Positions 17,251 through 27,152 are shown, counted from the first letter of the stretch. The stretch is DNA of 64,000 nt from Roseococcus sp. SDR (GCF_019083995.1 NZ_JAHRCU010000001.1:310001-374000); one strand, 5' to 3'. Program-made: numbers and translations. Notes: a model not told the origin generated them from the letters alone.

Positions 17251-17286
17251 TCAAGCAAAAGGCCGCGGGGGGTGCGCCCCGCGGCC
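17251..17286 (-). terminator. Rho-independent-like terminator between dctP and dctQM
   Basis: A perfect 10-bp stem GGCCGCGGGG/CCCCGCGGCC (17261-17286) with a six-base loop. On the minus strand it is followed by TTTTGCTTGA. Its place between the receptor gene and the two permease genes fits partial termination that makes more DctP than DctQM, as is common in binding-protein transporters. Confidence 0.75.
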
Positions 17287-17307
17287 AGGATCGTCAGCGC
17301 TTCGGGC

Positions 17308-18285
17308 TTATTGCGCCGGGCGCCAGTCGCGGATGCGGCGCAGCGTGTTCGCGTCCATCGTCCGCTCCCACTCGGCGAAGGCGGGCGCCAGCGCTTCCTG
17401 GAAGGCGGCGGTGTTGACGGTGGTGATCACCGTCATGCCGCGGCGGCGAAGTTCCTCGACGCCCGAGGCCTCGTCGGCCGTCACGCGGGCGCGGTTGGCT
17501 TCCTGCGCGGCGCGGGCGGCGGTCATGAAATGCGCGCGATCCGCGGCGTTCAGGCGCTGCGTGGTGCCCGGGTTGCAGATCATCACGGCCGGCGAATAGA
17601 CGTGGTTGGTCAGCGTCATGTAGCGCTGCACCTGGTTCAGGTTGTTCGCCACGATCACCGAGATCGGGTTTTCCTGACCGTCCACCGTGCCCTGCTGCAG
17701 CGCGGGCACCAGCTCGGAGAAGGCCATCGGCGTGGGCAGCGCGCCCAGCACCGAGAAGGCGCGCATATGCACCTGGTTCTCCATGGTGCGCACCTTGAGG
17801 CCGCGGATATCGGCCGGGGTGTTCACGTCGCGGCGGGAATTGGTCAGGTGGCGGAAGCCGTTCTCGGTCCAGATCACGCCGTGCAGGCCGCGCGCGTTGA
17901 AGCGGGCGAGGACCTGCTGGCCGATCTCGCTGTCCAGCACGCCGCGGGCATGGGCCGTGTCGCGGAACAGGAAGGGCACGTCGAAGATGCGGACCTCGGG
18001 CACGAAATTGCCGACGGGGCCGGTCGAGGTGAAGGTGCAGTCGATGGTGCCGATCTGCACGCTCTCGATCATTTCGCGCTCATTGTCGTTGCGCTGGATG
18101 ACGATGCGGTAACGATTGTTCGTCAGCCGCTCGAAGGTCTCCTTGAAGGCGATGGGGCCCGCGCCGGTGTGGCTGTTGGGCGGCAGCGCGTGCTGGATGG
18201 TGATCTGGGTCTGCGCCGAGGCGGCGCCGCCCATCACGAGCGTGGCAAGCCCCGCCAGAAGGGCGGAACGGCGAATCAGGGACAT
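17308..18285 (-). CDS. dctP: TRAP transporter substrate-binding protein (DctP)
   Basis: The periplasmic receptor that delivers ligand to DctQM. A signal peptide covers residues 1-24 (cleavage after ASA). The mature domain begins TQITIQHALPPNSHTG. The carboxylate-binding arginine of the family sits in LKVRTMEN (near residue 168), and the QGTVDGQENP block is typical. Length is 325 residues. GGAGG lies five bases before the ATG. The gene is divergent from an N-acyl-D-amino-acid deacylase across 111 bases, hinting that the transporter may supply related acids. Confidence 0.92.
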   Translation of the reverse strand: MSLIRRSALLAGLATLVMGGAASAQTQITIQHALPPNSHTGAGPIAFKETFERLTNNRYRIVIQRNDNEREMIESVQIGTIDCTFTSTGPVGNFVPEVRIFDVPFLFRDTAHARGVLDSEIGQQVLARFNARGLHGVIWTENGFRHLTNSRRDVNTPADIRGLKVRTMENQVHMRAFSVLGALPTPMAFSELVPALQQGTVDGQENPISVIVANNLNQVQRYMTLTNHVYSPAVMICNPGTTQRLNAADRAHFMTAARAAQEANRARVTADEASGVEELRRRGMTVITTVNTAAFQEALAPAFAEWERTMDANTLRRIRDWRPAQ

Positions 18286-18293
18286 GTTTACCT

Positions 18294-18312
18294 CCGGATT
18301 TTGTAAAACCGG
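18294..18312. promoter_or_regulatory. Imperfect palindrome in the dctP/deacylase divergent region
   Basis: CCGG-ATTTT-GT-AAAA-CCGG forms an AT-centred dyad with one extra base in the left arm. It overlaps the Shine-Dalgarno/leader side of dctP and lies about 85 bases before the deacylase start. It could be an operator of a GntR- or IclR-type regulator. No regulator gene is adjacent. Confidence 0.3.
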
Positions 18313-18396
18313 GATACGTTATTAGGGTGCCTGCACGCAACATGGCCTTCGGCGCAAAGCTGTTCCATCTTGCCAATGAAGAGTTGAGGAACGCCC

Positions 18397-19875
18397 ATGA
18401 CCCTGCGCTGTGACCTGGTGATCCGTGACGCCACCGTCTTCGACGGGACGGGCGCGCCCCGTTTCCGCGCGGATGTGGCGGTGGAGGGGGACCGGATCGT
18501 GGCGGTGGGCGCGCTGGGCAGCGCCACGGGCCAGGAGGAGATCGAGGCGAAGGGGCTGGCCCTCGCCCCGGGCTTCATCGACGCCCACACCCATGATGAC
18601 CGGGCCGTGGTCTGCGGCCCCGAATGCATGCATTGCAAGACGAGCCAGGGGGTGACCACTGTCGTCGTCGGCAATTGCGGCGTCAGCCTCGCGCCGCTGC
18701 GCCTCTCCAACCGCCCGCCGCCGCCGCTCGATCTTCTGGGCGATGAGAGCTGGTTCACGCTGGGCGGCTTCGGCGAATATGCCGAGGCGCTGGCGAAGAA
18801 GCCGACCTCGGTGAACACCTTCGCCTTTTGCGGGCACATGTCGCTGCGCGTGGAGGCCATGGCGGGCGATGTCTATCGCGCGGCCAATGACCGCGAGATC
18901 GCCCATATGCAGGAACGCCTGCGCGGCGCGCTGCGCGAAGGCGCGGGCGGCTTCTCCACCGGCCTCTACTACCCGCCCAATGCCCAGGCACCGACCGAGG
19001 AGGTCATCGCCATCGCCGAAGTGCTGCGCGAGGAGGGCGGCCTCTACGCGACCCATATGCGCGACGAGGCGGACCATGTGATGGACAGCATCCGCGAGAC
19101 GCTGCGCACGGGGCGCGAGGCGGGCACGCCCGACAAGCCGCTCGAAGTCGTCATCAGCCACCACAAATGCAGCATGAGCGAGAATTTCGGCCGCTCGCGC
19201 GATACGCTGGCCCTGATGGACCGCCTCGGCCAGGACCAGCCGGTCGCCTATGACGTCTATCCCTATCCGGCGGGCTCGACGGTGCTGATGCCCGACAAGC
19301 TGCGCCAGGACGTGCCGATCCAGATCACCTGGTCCGTCCCGCATCCGGAGATGGCGGGCCGCAACCTGGACGACATCGCCCAGGAATGGGGCATGACCCG
19401 GCGCGCGGCGGCGGATCGGCTCCTGCCCGCCGGCGCCATCAGCTTCATGATGGACGAGGCGGATGTCCGCCGCATCATGGCGCATCCCCGCGCCATGATC
19501 GGCAGCGACGGCATCCCGCACGACGCGAAGCCGCATCCGCGCCTCTGGGGCACCTTCCCGCGCGTGCTGGGCATGTATGCCCGCGACCTCGGCCTCTTCA
19601 CGCTGGAAAGCGCGGTCCACAAGATGACGGGCCGCACCGCGCAGGTCTTCGGCCTGCCGGATCGCGGTGTGATCCGCGCCGGCGCCTTCGCCGATCTCGT
19701 GCTCTTCGACCCTGCCCGTGTGCGCGACAACGCGACCTATGCCGACCCCATGCGGGTTTCGGACGGGATCGCGCAGGTCTGGTGCAATGGCGTGCGGACG
19801 CATGTCGAAGGGCAGGGGCCGGGCAGTGCGGCGCCTGGCCGCTTCCTCGGCAACCCACGTCGCAAAGCCGCCTGA
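18397..19875 (+). CDS. N-acyl-D-amino-acid deacylase / amidohydrolase
   Basis: A zinc amidohydrolase that removes the acyl group from N-acyl-D-amino acids. Metal and catalytic positions are visible: His64-Thr-His66 with Asp67 in IDAHTHDD, Cys94 in VGNCGVS (the bridging cysteine of D-aminoacylases), YATHMRDE, VVISHHK, and Asp in IGSDGIPHD followed by KPHPR. Length 492 matches the family. A GAGTTGAGG ribosome site precedes the ATG. It is cytoplasmic, with no signal peptide. It leads an operon: the next gene begins inside its stop codon (TGATG). Confidence 0.9.
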   Translation: MTLRCDLVIRDATVFDGTGAPRFRADVAVEGDRIVAVGALGSATGQEEIEAKGLALAPGFIDAHTHDDRAVVCGPECMHCKTSQGVTTVVVGNCGVSLAPLRLSNRPPPPLDLLGDESWFTLGGFGEYAEALAKKPTSVNTFAFCGHMSLRVEAMAGDVYRAANDREIAHMQERLRGALREGAGGFSTGLYYPPNAQAPTEEVIAIAEVLREEGGLYATHMRDEADHVMDSIRETLRTGREAGTPDKPLEVVISHHKCSMSENFGRSRDTLALMDRLGQDQPVAYDVYPYPAGSTVLMPDKLRQDVPIQITWSVPHPEMAGRNLDDIAQEWGMTRRAAADRLLPAGAISFMMDEADVRRIMAHPRAMIGSDGIPHDAKPHPRLWGTFPRVLGMYARDLGLFTLESAVHKMTGRTAQVFGLPDRGVIRAGAFADLVLFDPARVRDNATYADPMRVSDGIAQVWCNGVRTHVEGQGPGSAAPGRFLGNPRRKAA

Positions 19876-20294
19876 TGGCGTCACACCCGGAGGATTCGGC
19901 GGTCATGCAACCTGGCACCATCAAGCGGGCGGCCATGCTGGGCGCCGCGATCCTCGCGGGGGTGGCGTTGGTTGCGTCAGTCTGGCCGGATCATCGGCCG
20001 GTGACCGCGCTCGACACCTATCTCCGGCAGGGGCCACGCCAGGCGGGCGAGGCGCTGAAGCGCGAGGTGGACCAGCTCTCCCCGCGCGGGGCCGACCCCG
20101 GGCCAGCCATCCAGCGGCTCAATGCGCTGGGTTTCAGCTGCGCCGCGCCGGCGGGCGCCGCCGGGGAATGGAACTGCAACCTGCGCCGCCCCATGGAGAA
20201 CCGGCAGATGCTCTCCATGGAGGTCATCCTCCGCGTGGACCGCGGCAACGTCACCGAGACGAGCGCGCGAATCTGGGAACAGGGCGCGCGCTGA
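19875..20294 (+). CDS. Hypothetical membrane-anchored periplasmic protein
   Basis: A 139-residue protein with one N-terminal hydrophobic segment (about residues 20-37) and a soluble part with two cysteines (F-S-C-A-A and W-N-C-N-L), which could form a disulphide outside the membrane. ATG at 19875 shares its A with the deacylase stop; ATG at 19905, giving MQPGTIKR, is another candidate start. I do not recognise a family. It lies between the deacylase and a TPP enzyme in one operon, so a link to that pathway is possible but unproven. Confidence 0.7.
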   Translation: MASHPEDSAVMQPGTIKRAAMLGAAILAGVALVASVWPDHRPVTALDTYLRQGPRQAGEALKREVDQLSPRGADPGPAIQRLNALGFSCAAPAGAAGEWNCNLRRPMENRQMLSMEVILRVDRGNVTETSARIWEQGAR

Positions 20295-20318
20295 CCTTCA
20301 CGAAAACGGAATTGATCC

Positions 20319-21929
20319 TTGAGCACCGCTGCTGAACGCCTTGTCGGCTTCCTGGTCGAACATGGCATGGACCGGGCCTTCTGCGTCCCGGGTGAGAGCT
20401 ACATCGCGCTGCTGGACGCGCTGCATGACGCGCCGATGGACCTCGTCGTCTGCCGGCACGAAGGGGGGGCGGGTTTCGCCGCCATCGCCGATGCCAAGCT
20501 GACCGGCCGGCCCGGCGTCGTGCTGGTGAGCCGGGGCCCGGGGGCCTGCAATGCGGCGATCGCGCTGCACACGGCCGAGCAGGATGCGGTGCCGCTGATC
20601 CTGCTGATCGGCCAGGTGGAGGCGCGGGATCTGCGCCGCGATGCCTTCCAGGAGATCGACTACGGCCGCATGTTCGGCGGCTTCTGCAAATTCGTGGGCG
20701 AGGCGACGCGCCCCGAGCAGGTGCCCGAGCTCATCGCCCGCGCCTATGCGGCGGCCATGCAGGGCGTGCCCGGCCCCGTCGTGCTCTCGCTGCCCGAGGA
20801 TGTGCTGGCGATGGAATGCGGTGTTGCCGCGCCCGCCATCATCCCGGCCCGGCCCGCTCTCCCGGCGCCCGCCGAAGTGGCGCGCATCTCGGATCTGCTG
20901 CACCTGGCCGAGCGGCCCATCCTGCTGGCGGGCCATGGCTTCGAGAGTGCGGAGGGGCGCGCGGCGCTGGCGCGCTTCGCGGCCCAATGGGAGGTGCCGG
21001 TCGCCGTCTCCTTCCGCCGGCAGGACCTCTTCGACAATGCCAGCCGCTTCTATGCGGGGGATCTCGGCCTGCGGAACCCGGACGCGCAGCGCGAGGCCTT
21101 CGCCGAAGCCGACCTCATCCTCGCGCTGGGCACGCGGCTGACGGACATCACGACCCAGGGCTATTCCTGGCCCGCCCCGGGCCAGCGCCTCGTGCATCTC
21201 TGCGCCGACCCCAAGCACCTCAACTGGCACTTCCCGGCCGAGGTGGCGATGACGGCCGATCCGGTGCAGCTCATGACGGTGCTGGGCGCGCCGGGGCGGC
21301 GCCCGCCGCGGGGCGAATGGATCGCGCGGCTGCGTGCGCTGCACGTGGCCGATTGCAAGGTGACGCCGCGCGACTGGCAGGATGGCCTCGCTTTCGCCGA
21401 GGTGGCGCAGGTGGTGCACGCGGCCCTGCCGGCGGATGGCATCATCACGCTCGATGCCGGCACCTTCGGCGCGCCCTTCTACCGCAAGGCGATCTGGCGG
21501 CCGGGGCAGCGGCTGCTGGCGCCGGTCTCGGGCGCCATGGGCTTCGGCGTGCCGGCCGCCGTCGCCGCCCTGCTGCGCGAGCCGGGGCGCACCGTGGTCT
21601 GCGGCGTGGGGGATGGCGGCATCCTGATGACGGGGGGCGAGATGGCGGTGGCGCTGGAACGGCGGCTGCCGATCAAGCTGCTTCTGTCGGAAAACCTCGG
21701 CTACGCCTCCATCCGCATCCATCAGGAGCGGCAGCATCCCGGCCGCGTCAGCGGCACCATGTTCGCCAATCCGGATTTCGCCCATTGGGCGCAGGCCTTT
21801 GGGTTGCCGGTCACGCGGGTGAACACGCGCCATGACTTCGAGGCGATGCGGGCGGCCATCGCGGCGCCGGGGCCGGCGGCGATCCTGGTCAAGACCTCGA
21901 TGCAGGCGGTGCTTCCCCATGCAGCGTGA
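20319..21929 (+). CDS. Thiamine pyrophosphate-dependent enzyme, acetolactate synthase-like
   Basis: A three-domain TPP enzyme of 536 residues. The catalytic Glu48 is in CRHEGGAGFA, the central domain spans about 190-330, and the TPP/Mg motif is GVGDGGILMTGG followed by ENLGYASI. It belongs to the ALS/benzoylformate decarboxylase/glyoxylate carboligase group. The substrate is not decided by visible residues. The start is TTG at 20319, giving the full PYR domain (AAERLVGFLVEHG); no in-frame ATG is nearby. It overlaps the next gene by 11 bases. A decarboxylase for a 2-oxoacid made from a released amino acid would suit the operon (inference). Confidence 0.85.
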   Translation: MSTAAERLVGFLVEHGMDRAFCVPGESYIALLDALHDAPMDLVVCRHEGGAGFAAIADAKLTGRPGVVLVSRGPGACNAAIALHTAEQDAVPLILLIGQVEARDLRRDAFQEIDYGRMFGGFCKFVGEATRPEQVPELIARAYAAAMQGVPGPVVLSLPEDVLAMECGVAAPAIIPARPALPAPAEVARISDLLHLAERPILLAGHGFESAEGRAALARFAAQWEVPVAVSFRRQDLFDNASRFYAGDLGLRNPDAQREAFAEADLILALGTRLTDITTQGYSWPAPGQRLVHLCADPKHLNWHFPAEVAMTADPVQLMTVLGAPGRRPPRGEWIARLRALHVADCKVTPRDWQDGLAFAEVAQVVHAALPADGIITLDAGTFGAPFYRKAIWRPGQRLLAPVSGAMGFGVPAAVAALLREPGRTVVCGVGDGGILMTGGEMAVALERRLPIKLLLSENLGYASIRIHQERQHPGRVSGTMFANPDFAHWAQAFGLPVTRVNTRHDFEAMRAAIAAPGPAAILVKTSMQAVLPHAA

Positions 21930-22632
21930 GGCTCTTGCCCAGCTGGCGCCGACAGGCGTGCTGCGCGCCGCCATCAACATGAGCAACTTCCTGCTGGTCA
22001 CCGGGCGCGGCCCGGCGGGCGAGCCGGATGGCGTCTCGCCCGGCATGGCGCGCGCCATCGCCGACCGCCTCGGCGTGCCGGTGCAGTACATGCCCTTCCC
22101 GCGGCCCGGCGAGCTGGCCGATGCCGTGGGCAGCTGGGATATCGGCCTGATCGGCGCCGAGCCGCAGCGGGCCGAGAAGATCGCCTTCACGCCGGCCTAT
22201 GCCGAGATCGAGGCCACCTATCTGGTGCGGGGCGATTCCCCCATCACAGAACTGGCCCAGGTGGACCGGCCGGGTGTGCGCATCGCGGTGACGGCGCGCG
22301 CGGCCTATGACCTCTGGCTCGCGCGCAATATCCGCGCGGCGGAACTGCTGCGGGCCGAGAGCCTCGACGGCGCCTTCGAGCTGTTCCAGCGCGAGGGACT
22401 CGAGGTGCTGGCCGGCCTGAAGCCGCGGCTGCTCACGGATGCCGAGGCGCTGCCGGGCGCGCGGATCCTGGAGGGCAACTTTACCACGGTGCAGCAAGCG
22501 ATTGGCACGGCCCGGGCGAATGCGGCCGGCGCCGCCTGGCTCGCGGAGTTCGTCGCCGAGGCGAAGGCGAGCGGCTTGGTGGCCGGCCTGATCGAGCGGC
22601 ACGGGGTGCGGGGGCTTTCCGTCGCACGTTGA
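21919..22632 (+). CDS. Receptor-like protein (family 3 solute-binding fold) without signal peptide
   Basis: The 237-residue sequence has the type II periplasmic-receptor fold used for amino acids: LRAAINMSNFLLVTGR at the start, the GVSPGMARAIADRLGVPV block and a hinge near residue 90. There is no signal peptide; the ATG is followed directly by QREALAQLAPTG. The start is embedded in the last 11 bases of the TPP-enzyme gene, so an upstream signal-coding extension in this frame is unlikely. It may act in the cytoplasm, for example as a ligand sensor or enzyme-like protein, or its true N terminus may have been lost. Confidence 0.75.
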   Translation: MQREALAQLAPTGVLRAAINMSNFLLVTGRGPAGEPDGVSPGMARAIADRLGVPVQYMPFPRPGELADAVGSWDIGLIGAEPQRAEKIAFTPAYAEIEATYLVRGDSPITELAQVDRPGVRIAVTARAAYDLWLARNIRAAELLRAESLDGAFELFQREGLEVLAGLKPRLLTDAEALPGARILEGNFTTVQQAIGTARANAAGAAWLAEFVAEAKASGLVAGLIERHGVRGLSVAR

Positions 22633-22735
22633 GAATGGCCCAGCCGGCAGGCAGCCTGCCCAAAAAATCGTCGATTCCTCCGCTGCTTGCGTTGCGCGCC
22701 AGAAAGATCATGCCACGTGACATTGACTTGGTTTG

Positions 22736-22751
22736 GAAACTCACCAGTTTC
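22736..22751. promoter_or_regulatory. Inverted repeat upstream of the RND efflux operon, candidate TetR operator
   Basis: GAAACT-CACC-AGTTTC is a perfect 6-bp dyad, 27 bases before the adaptor start. TTGACT (22723-22728) lies just upstream and may be a -35 box, though no convincing -10 follows at normal spacing. The TetR regulator encoded at the end of this operon is the obvious candidate to bind it. The 146-base gap (22633-22778) holds nothing else. Confidence 0.45.
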
Positions 22752-22778
22752 TGCAATGATACTTCCAGGGTGACCGAC

Positions 22779-23984
22779 ATGACGCCTGTGACCGCACGAG
22801 CTGCCGCCTCGCCCTCCCGCCTCGCGATGTTCTGGGCGGCCGCGCTGCCCGCCGCCGGGCTGGCCCTGCTCCTGGCCGGTTGCGACGATCCGAAGGTGGG
22901 CGCCGCCCAGGCCCAGGCCCCGGCCCAGCCGCCCGCACCCGTCGCCGTCACCGTCGTCACGATCGAGCGGCGGGAAATCCCGGTCACCTCCACGCTGCCC
23001 GGACGCACCGCGCCGCTGCGCGTGGCGGAGATCCGCCCCCAGGTCGGCGGGCTGCTGCGCGAGCGCCTCTTCACCGAGGGCGAGTCAGTCGCCGTCGGCC
23101 AGCCGCTGTTCCAGATCGATCCCGCCCCCTTCGAGGCGGCGGTGCGCCGGGCCGAGGCGAACATCACCCGCATGGAAGCGGCCGAGCGCGTGGCGCAGAG
23201 CACGGTGAACCGGCTGCGCACCCTCGCGCGTTCCCAGGTGGTGAGCGAGCAGAACCTGGAGAATGCCGAGACCACGCTGCGCCAGGCCCAGGCGGATCTG
23301 GTCTCGCTCCGCGCCACGCTGGAGACGGCGCGGATCGACCTGAACCACACCCGCGTCGCCTCACCCATCGCGGGCCGCACGGGGCGTTCGACCGTGACGC
23401 CGGGCGCGCTGGTGACCGCGAACCAGCCGACCGCGCTGGTGACGGTGGCGCAGCTCGATCCCATCCTGGTGGATTTGACGCAGCCCGCCGCCGCCCTGCT
23501 GCAGCAGCGCCGTGATGTGGAGAGCGGCGCGCTCCGCCGCCCCTCGGCCGATCGCGCGACGGCGCGCCTCATCCTGGAGGATGGCTCGGAATATCCGCAT
23601 CCGGGCGAGGTGCAGTTCGCCGAGGTGATCGTGGACCAGGGCACCGGCTCGGTCACCATGCGCGCCGTGTTTCCCAACCCCGACCAGCTGCTGCTGCCCG
23701 GCATGTTCGTCCGCGCCCGCGTCGAGGAGGGCGTGACCGACCGCGCCCTGCTGGTGCCGCAGCGCGCCGTGCTGCGCACGCCCCGCGGCGAGCCCATGGC
23801 CTTCGTGGTGAATGCCGAGGGCGTGGTGGAGAGCCGCATCCTGCGGGCCAACCGGGCGCTGGGCAATGACTGGATGGTGACCGCCGGCCTGAACCCCGGG
23901 GACAAGGTGGTGGTGGAGGGGCTGCAGCGCATCCGCCCCGGCACGCGGGTGCGGGCGACCGAGCGCGGCCAGGCGGCGAGCTAG
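22779..23984 (+). CDS. RND efflux periplasmic adaptor (AcrA/MexA family), lipoprotein
   Basis: This adaptor links the inner-membrane RND pump to an outer-membrane channel. The signal ends in a lipobox LLLAGC (Cys36), so the mature protein is lipid-anchored. Then come the first lipoyl half (about 65-120, EIRPQVGGLLRERLFTEGESV), an alpha hairpin (120-180), the second lipoyl half (VASPIAGRTGRSTVTPGALV) and the beta-barrel with a membrane-proximal domain. Length is 401 residues. ATG at 22779 was chosen because it starts the lipoprotein signal; an upstream in-frame ATG adds 50 unconvincing residues. The pump gene follows nine bases after the stop. Confidence 0.92.
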   Translation: MTPVTARAAASPSRLAMFWAAALPAAGLALLLAGCDDPKVGAAQAQAPAQPPAPVAVTVVTIERREIPVTSTLPGRTAPLRVAEIRPQVGGLLRERLFTEGESVAVGQPLFQIDPAPFEAAVRRAEANITRMEAAERVAQSTVNRLRTLARSQVVSEQNLENAETTLRQAQADLVSLRATLETARIDLNHTRVASPIAGRTGRSTVTPGALVTANQPTALVTVAQLDPILVDLTQPAAALLQQRRDVESGALRRPSADRATARLILEDGSEYPHPGEVQFAEVIVDQGTGSVTMRAVFPNPDQLLLPGMFVRARVEEGVTDRALLVPQRAVLRTPRGEPMAFVVNAEGVVESRILRANRALGNDWMVTAGLNPGDKVVVEGLQRIRPGTRVRATERGQAAS

Positions 23985-23993
23985 GCCCGCCCC

Positions 23994-26900
23994 ATGGCCC
24001 GCTTCTTCATTGACCGCCCGGTCTTCGCCTGGGTCATCGCCATCGGCATCATGCTGGCCGGCGTGCTTGCGCTGCGGGGCATGGCCGTCTCGCAATATCC
24101 GGCCATCGCGCCGCCCACCATCGCGATCAACGTGACCTTCCCCGGCGCCTCGGCCGAGACGGTGCAGGCGACGGTGGTGCAGGTGATCGAGCAGCAGCTC
24201 ACCGGCATCGACAACCTGCTCTTCTTCGACAGCCAGACGACGAAGGACGGCCAGGCGCGCATCCAGCTCACCTTCGCGCCCGGCACCAATGCCGACACGG
24301 CGCAGGTGCAGGTGCAGAACCGCGTGCAGCTCGCCGTGCCCCGCCTGCCGCAGACGGTGCAGCAGCAGGGCATCCGCGTCGTGAAGTCGGCCGGCAACTG
24401 GATGATGATCGTCGGTTTCTACACGACCGATGGCAGCATGGAGCGCCTCGACATCACCGACTTCCTGGCGGCCAATGTGCAGGACCCGATCAGCCGCACG
24501 CCGGGCGTGGGGGATTTCCAGGTCTTCGGCGCGCAATTCGCCATGCGGATCTGGCTCGATCCCGCGCGGCTCATCAATTTCGGGCTCACGCCCTCCGACG
24601 TCGCGGCCGCCGTGCGCGCGCAGAACGTCCAGGTCTCGAGCGGCGAGATGGGCGGGCTGCCGGCGGTGCCCGGGCAGCAGCTGAATGCCACCATCATCGG
24701 CCCCTCCTACCTGCAAACCACCGAGGATTTCGGCGCCATCCTGCTGCGCGTGCGCGCCGATGGCTCGCAGGTGCGGCTGCGCGACGTGGCGCGGCTCGAG
24801 ATCGGCGGCGAGAACTACGCCATCACCACCCAGCTCGATGGCCGCATCTCGAGCGGCATCGGCATCCGGCTGGCCAGCGGCGCCAATGCGCTGGATACGG
24901 CCGCCGCCGTCCGCGCCACGGTGGACCGCCTGCGCCCGAGCTTCCCGCCCGGCCTCGAGGTCACCTACCTGCAGGACACGACGCCCTTCGTGAAGCGCTC
25001 GGTCAAGAGCGTGATCATGACGCTGATCGAGGCGGTGGTCCTCGTCTTCCTCGTCATGCTGCTCTTCCTGCAGAACCTGCGCGCGACGCTGATCCCGACC
25101 ATGGCGATCCCGGTCGTGCTGCTGGGCACCTTCGCGGTGCTCTCCGCGCTCGGCTTCAGCATCAACACGCTCACCCTCTTCGGCATCGTGCTGGCCATCG
25201 GCCTTCTGGTCGATGACGCGATCGTGGTGGTGGAGAACGTCGAGCGCGTGATGGCGGAGGAGCATCTTTCGCCGATCGAGGCCACGCGGAAATCCATGGA
25301 CCAGATCACCGGCGCGCTGATCGGCATCGGCCTCGTGCTCTCGGCCGTCTTCCTGCCCATGGCCTTCTTCGGCGGTTCGGTCGGCGTGATCTACCGGCAA
25401 TTCTCGGTGACCATCGCCACCGCCATGGGGCTTTCCGTGCTGGTCGCGATCTTCTTCACGCCGGTCCTCTGCGCCACGATGCTGAAGCCGCACAAGCCGG
25501 GGCAGGGGACGCGCGGCTTCTATGGCTGGTTCAACCGCGGCTTCGACCGCACGACGAATGGCTATCTCTGGGGCGTGCGCGCCAGCCTGCGCCGCCCGGC
25601 GCGGATGATGCTGGTCTACGTCGCCCTGCTCGGCGCGCTCGGCTATTCCTTCCTGCGCCTGCCCGGCGGCTTCCTGCCGAATGAGGACCAGGGCATCGCC
25701 TTCGTGCAGGTGACCGCCCCGCCGGGTGCGACGGCCGACCGCACGCAGCGCGCGCTGGACGATGTCGGCCGCTACCTGCGCGAGGAGGAGGGGGCCGTGG
25801 TGGACAGCCTCTTCGCCATCAACGGCTTCAGCTTCGGCGGGCGCGGGCAAGCCTCCGGCCTTGGCTTCATCACGCTGAAGGACTGGGATGAGCGGCGCGG
25901 GCCGCAGAACTCGGTGAGCGCGCTGACCGAGCGCATCAATCGCCGCTTCGCCACCTATCAGGATGCGCTGATCAGCGCTTCCTCGCCGCCCGCCATCCGC
26001 GAGCTGGGCAATGCCACCGGCTTCTCCTTCCAGCTGCTGGATCGTGGGGGCATGGGCCACCAGGCGCTGATGGAGGCGCGGGACCAGCTGCTGCGCCTCG
26101 CCCAGGCCAGCCCCATCCTCTCCCGCGTGCGCGCCAACGGGCTGAATGACGAGGCGCAGTTCCGCCTCATCATCGACTGGGAGCGCGCGAGCGCCCTCGG
26201 CCTCACCATCACCGAGATCAACCAGACGCTCTCCACCGCCTGGGGAGCGACCTACGTCAATGACTTCATGGATCGCGGGCGGATCAAGCGCGTCTTCATG
26301 CAGGGCGCGCCGGATGCGCGCATGGTCCCCTCCGACCTCGACAAATGGTATGTCCGCAACGCGCAGGGGCAGATGGTGCCCTTCTCCGCCTTCGGGCGCG
26401 CGGAATGGCGCTTCGGCTCGCCGCGGCTCGAGCGGTTCAACGGCATCCCTTCGCGCGAAATCCAGGGCGGGCCGGCCCCCGGCTTTACCACCGGCCAGGC
26501 GATGGAGGAGATGGAGCGACTGATGCAGCAGCTCCCACCCGGCTTCGGGCATGAATGGAGCGGCATCTCCTTCCAGGAGCGGCAATCCTCCGGCCAGGCG
26601 CCGGCGCTCTATGCGATCTCGCTGATCGTGGTCTTCCTCTGCCTCGCGGCCCTTTATGAGAGCTGGTCCATCCCCACGGCGGTCATGCTGGCCGTGCCGC
26701 TTGGCGTGCTGGGCGCCGTGCTCGCCTCGCTGTGGAAGGGCATGGCGAATGACGTGTATTTCCAGGTGGGGCTGCTCGCGACGATCGGGCTGACGGCCAA
26801 GAACGCCATCCTCATCGTGGAATTCGCGCGCGAGGGCTTCGACCGCGGGCTTTCCCTGGCCGAGGCGGCGACGGAAGCCGCGCGCCAGCGGCTGCGGCCG

Positions 26901-27152
26901 ATCATCATGACCTCGCTCGCCTTCACGCTGGGCGTGGTGCCGCTCGCGATCTCCTCCGGCGCGGGTTCGGGCGCGCAGAACGCGATCGGCGTGGGGGTCA
27001 TCGGCGGCGTGGTGGCGGGCACGGTGCTGGCGATCCTCTTCGTGCCGCTCTTCTTCGTGCTGATCCTGCGCCTCTTCCGCACGCGCTCGGCGGTGGAGAA
27101 GGCCGCGGCCCCGGCCAAGGCGGCCCCCGCCAAGACGGCGCCGGCGGAGTAG
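23994..27152 (+). CDS. RND multidrug efflux permease, HAE1 (AcrB/MexB) family
   Basis: A proton-driven trimeric exporter of hydrophobic compounds, 1052 residues, 12 membrane helices and two large periplasmic loops. The proton-relay residues are in place: adjacent aspartates in [18 protein letters not shown] (TM4) and the lysine in [14 protein letters not shown] (TM10). The start [17 protein letters not shown] is the usual cytoplasmic/TM1 opening. The C terminus is an Ala/Lys/Pro-rich tail of about 20 residues. No outer-membrane channel gene is linked, so a shared TolC-like channel must serve it. Confidence 0.95.
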   Translation: MARFFIDRPVFAWVIAIGIMLAGVLALRGMAVSQYPAIAPPTIAINVTFPGASAETVQATVVQVIEQQLTGIDNLLFFDSQTTKDGQARIQLTFAPGTNADTAQVQVQNRVQLAVPRLPQTVQQQGIRVVKSAGNWMMIVGFYTTDGSMERLDITDFLAANVQDPISRTPGVGDFQVFGAQFAMRIWLDPARLINFGLTPSDVAAAVRAQNVQVSSGEMGGLPAVPGQQLNATIIGPSYLQTTEDFGAILLRVRADGSQVRLRDVARLEIGGENYAITTQLDGRISSGIGIRLASGANALDTAAAVRATVDRLRPSFPPGLEVTYLQDTTPFVKRSVKSVIMTLIEAVVLVFLVMLLFLQNLRATLIPTMAIPVVLLGTFAVLSALGFSINTLTLFGIVLAIGLLVDDAIVVVENVERVMAEEHLSPIEATRKSMDQITGALIGIGLVLSAVFLPMAFFGGSVGVIYRQFSVTIATAMGLSVLVAIFFTPVLCATMLKPHKPGQGTRGFYGWFNRGFDRTTNGYLWGVRASLRRPARMMLVYVALLGALGYSFLRLPGGFLPNEDQGIAFVQVTAPPGATADRTQRALDDVGRYLREEEGAVVDSLFAINGFSFGGRGQASGLGFITLKDWDERRGPQNSVSALTERINRRFATYQDALISASSPPAIRELGNATGFSFQLLDRGGMGHQALMEARDQLLRLAQASPILSRVRANGLNDEAQFRLIIDWERASALGLTITEINQTLSTAWGATYVNDFMDRGRIKRVFMQGAPDARMVPSDLDKWYVRNAQGQMVPFSAFGRAEWRFGSPRLERFNGIPSREIQGGPAPGFTTGQAMEEMERLMQQLPPGFGHEWSGISFQERQSSGQAPALYAISLIVVFLCLAALYESWSIPTAVMLAVPLGVLGAVLASLWKGMANDVYFQVGLLATIGLTAKNAILIVEFAREGFDRGLSLAEAATEAARQRLRPIIMTSLAFTLGVVPLAISSGAGSGAQNAIGVGVIGGVVAGTVLAILFVPLFFVLILRLFRTRSAVEKAAAPAKAAPAKTAPAE

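Noticed and set aside
15365-17254. A single 629-residue DctQ-DctM fusion
   Set aside because: The N-terminal 200 residues of that frame are Arg/His-rich and out of frame with DctQ; true DctM starts at 16642, overlapping the DctQ stop.
23361-26585. A 1074-codon open frame on the minus strand across the RND genes
   Set aside because: Antisense shadow of the AcrB-like gene: His/Arg/Gly-rich, no recognisable domain, produced by strong third-position GC bias.
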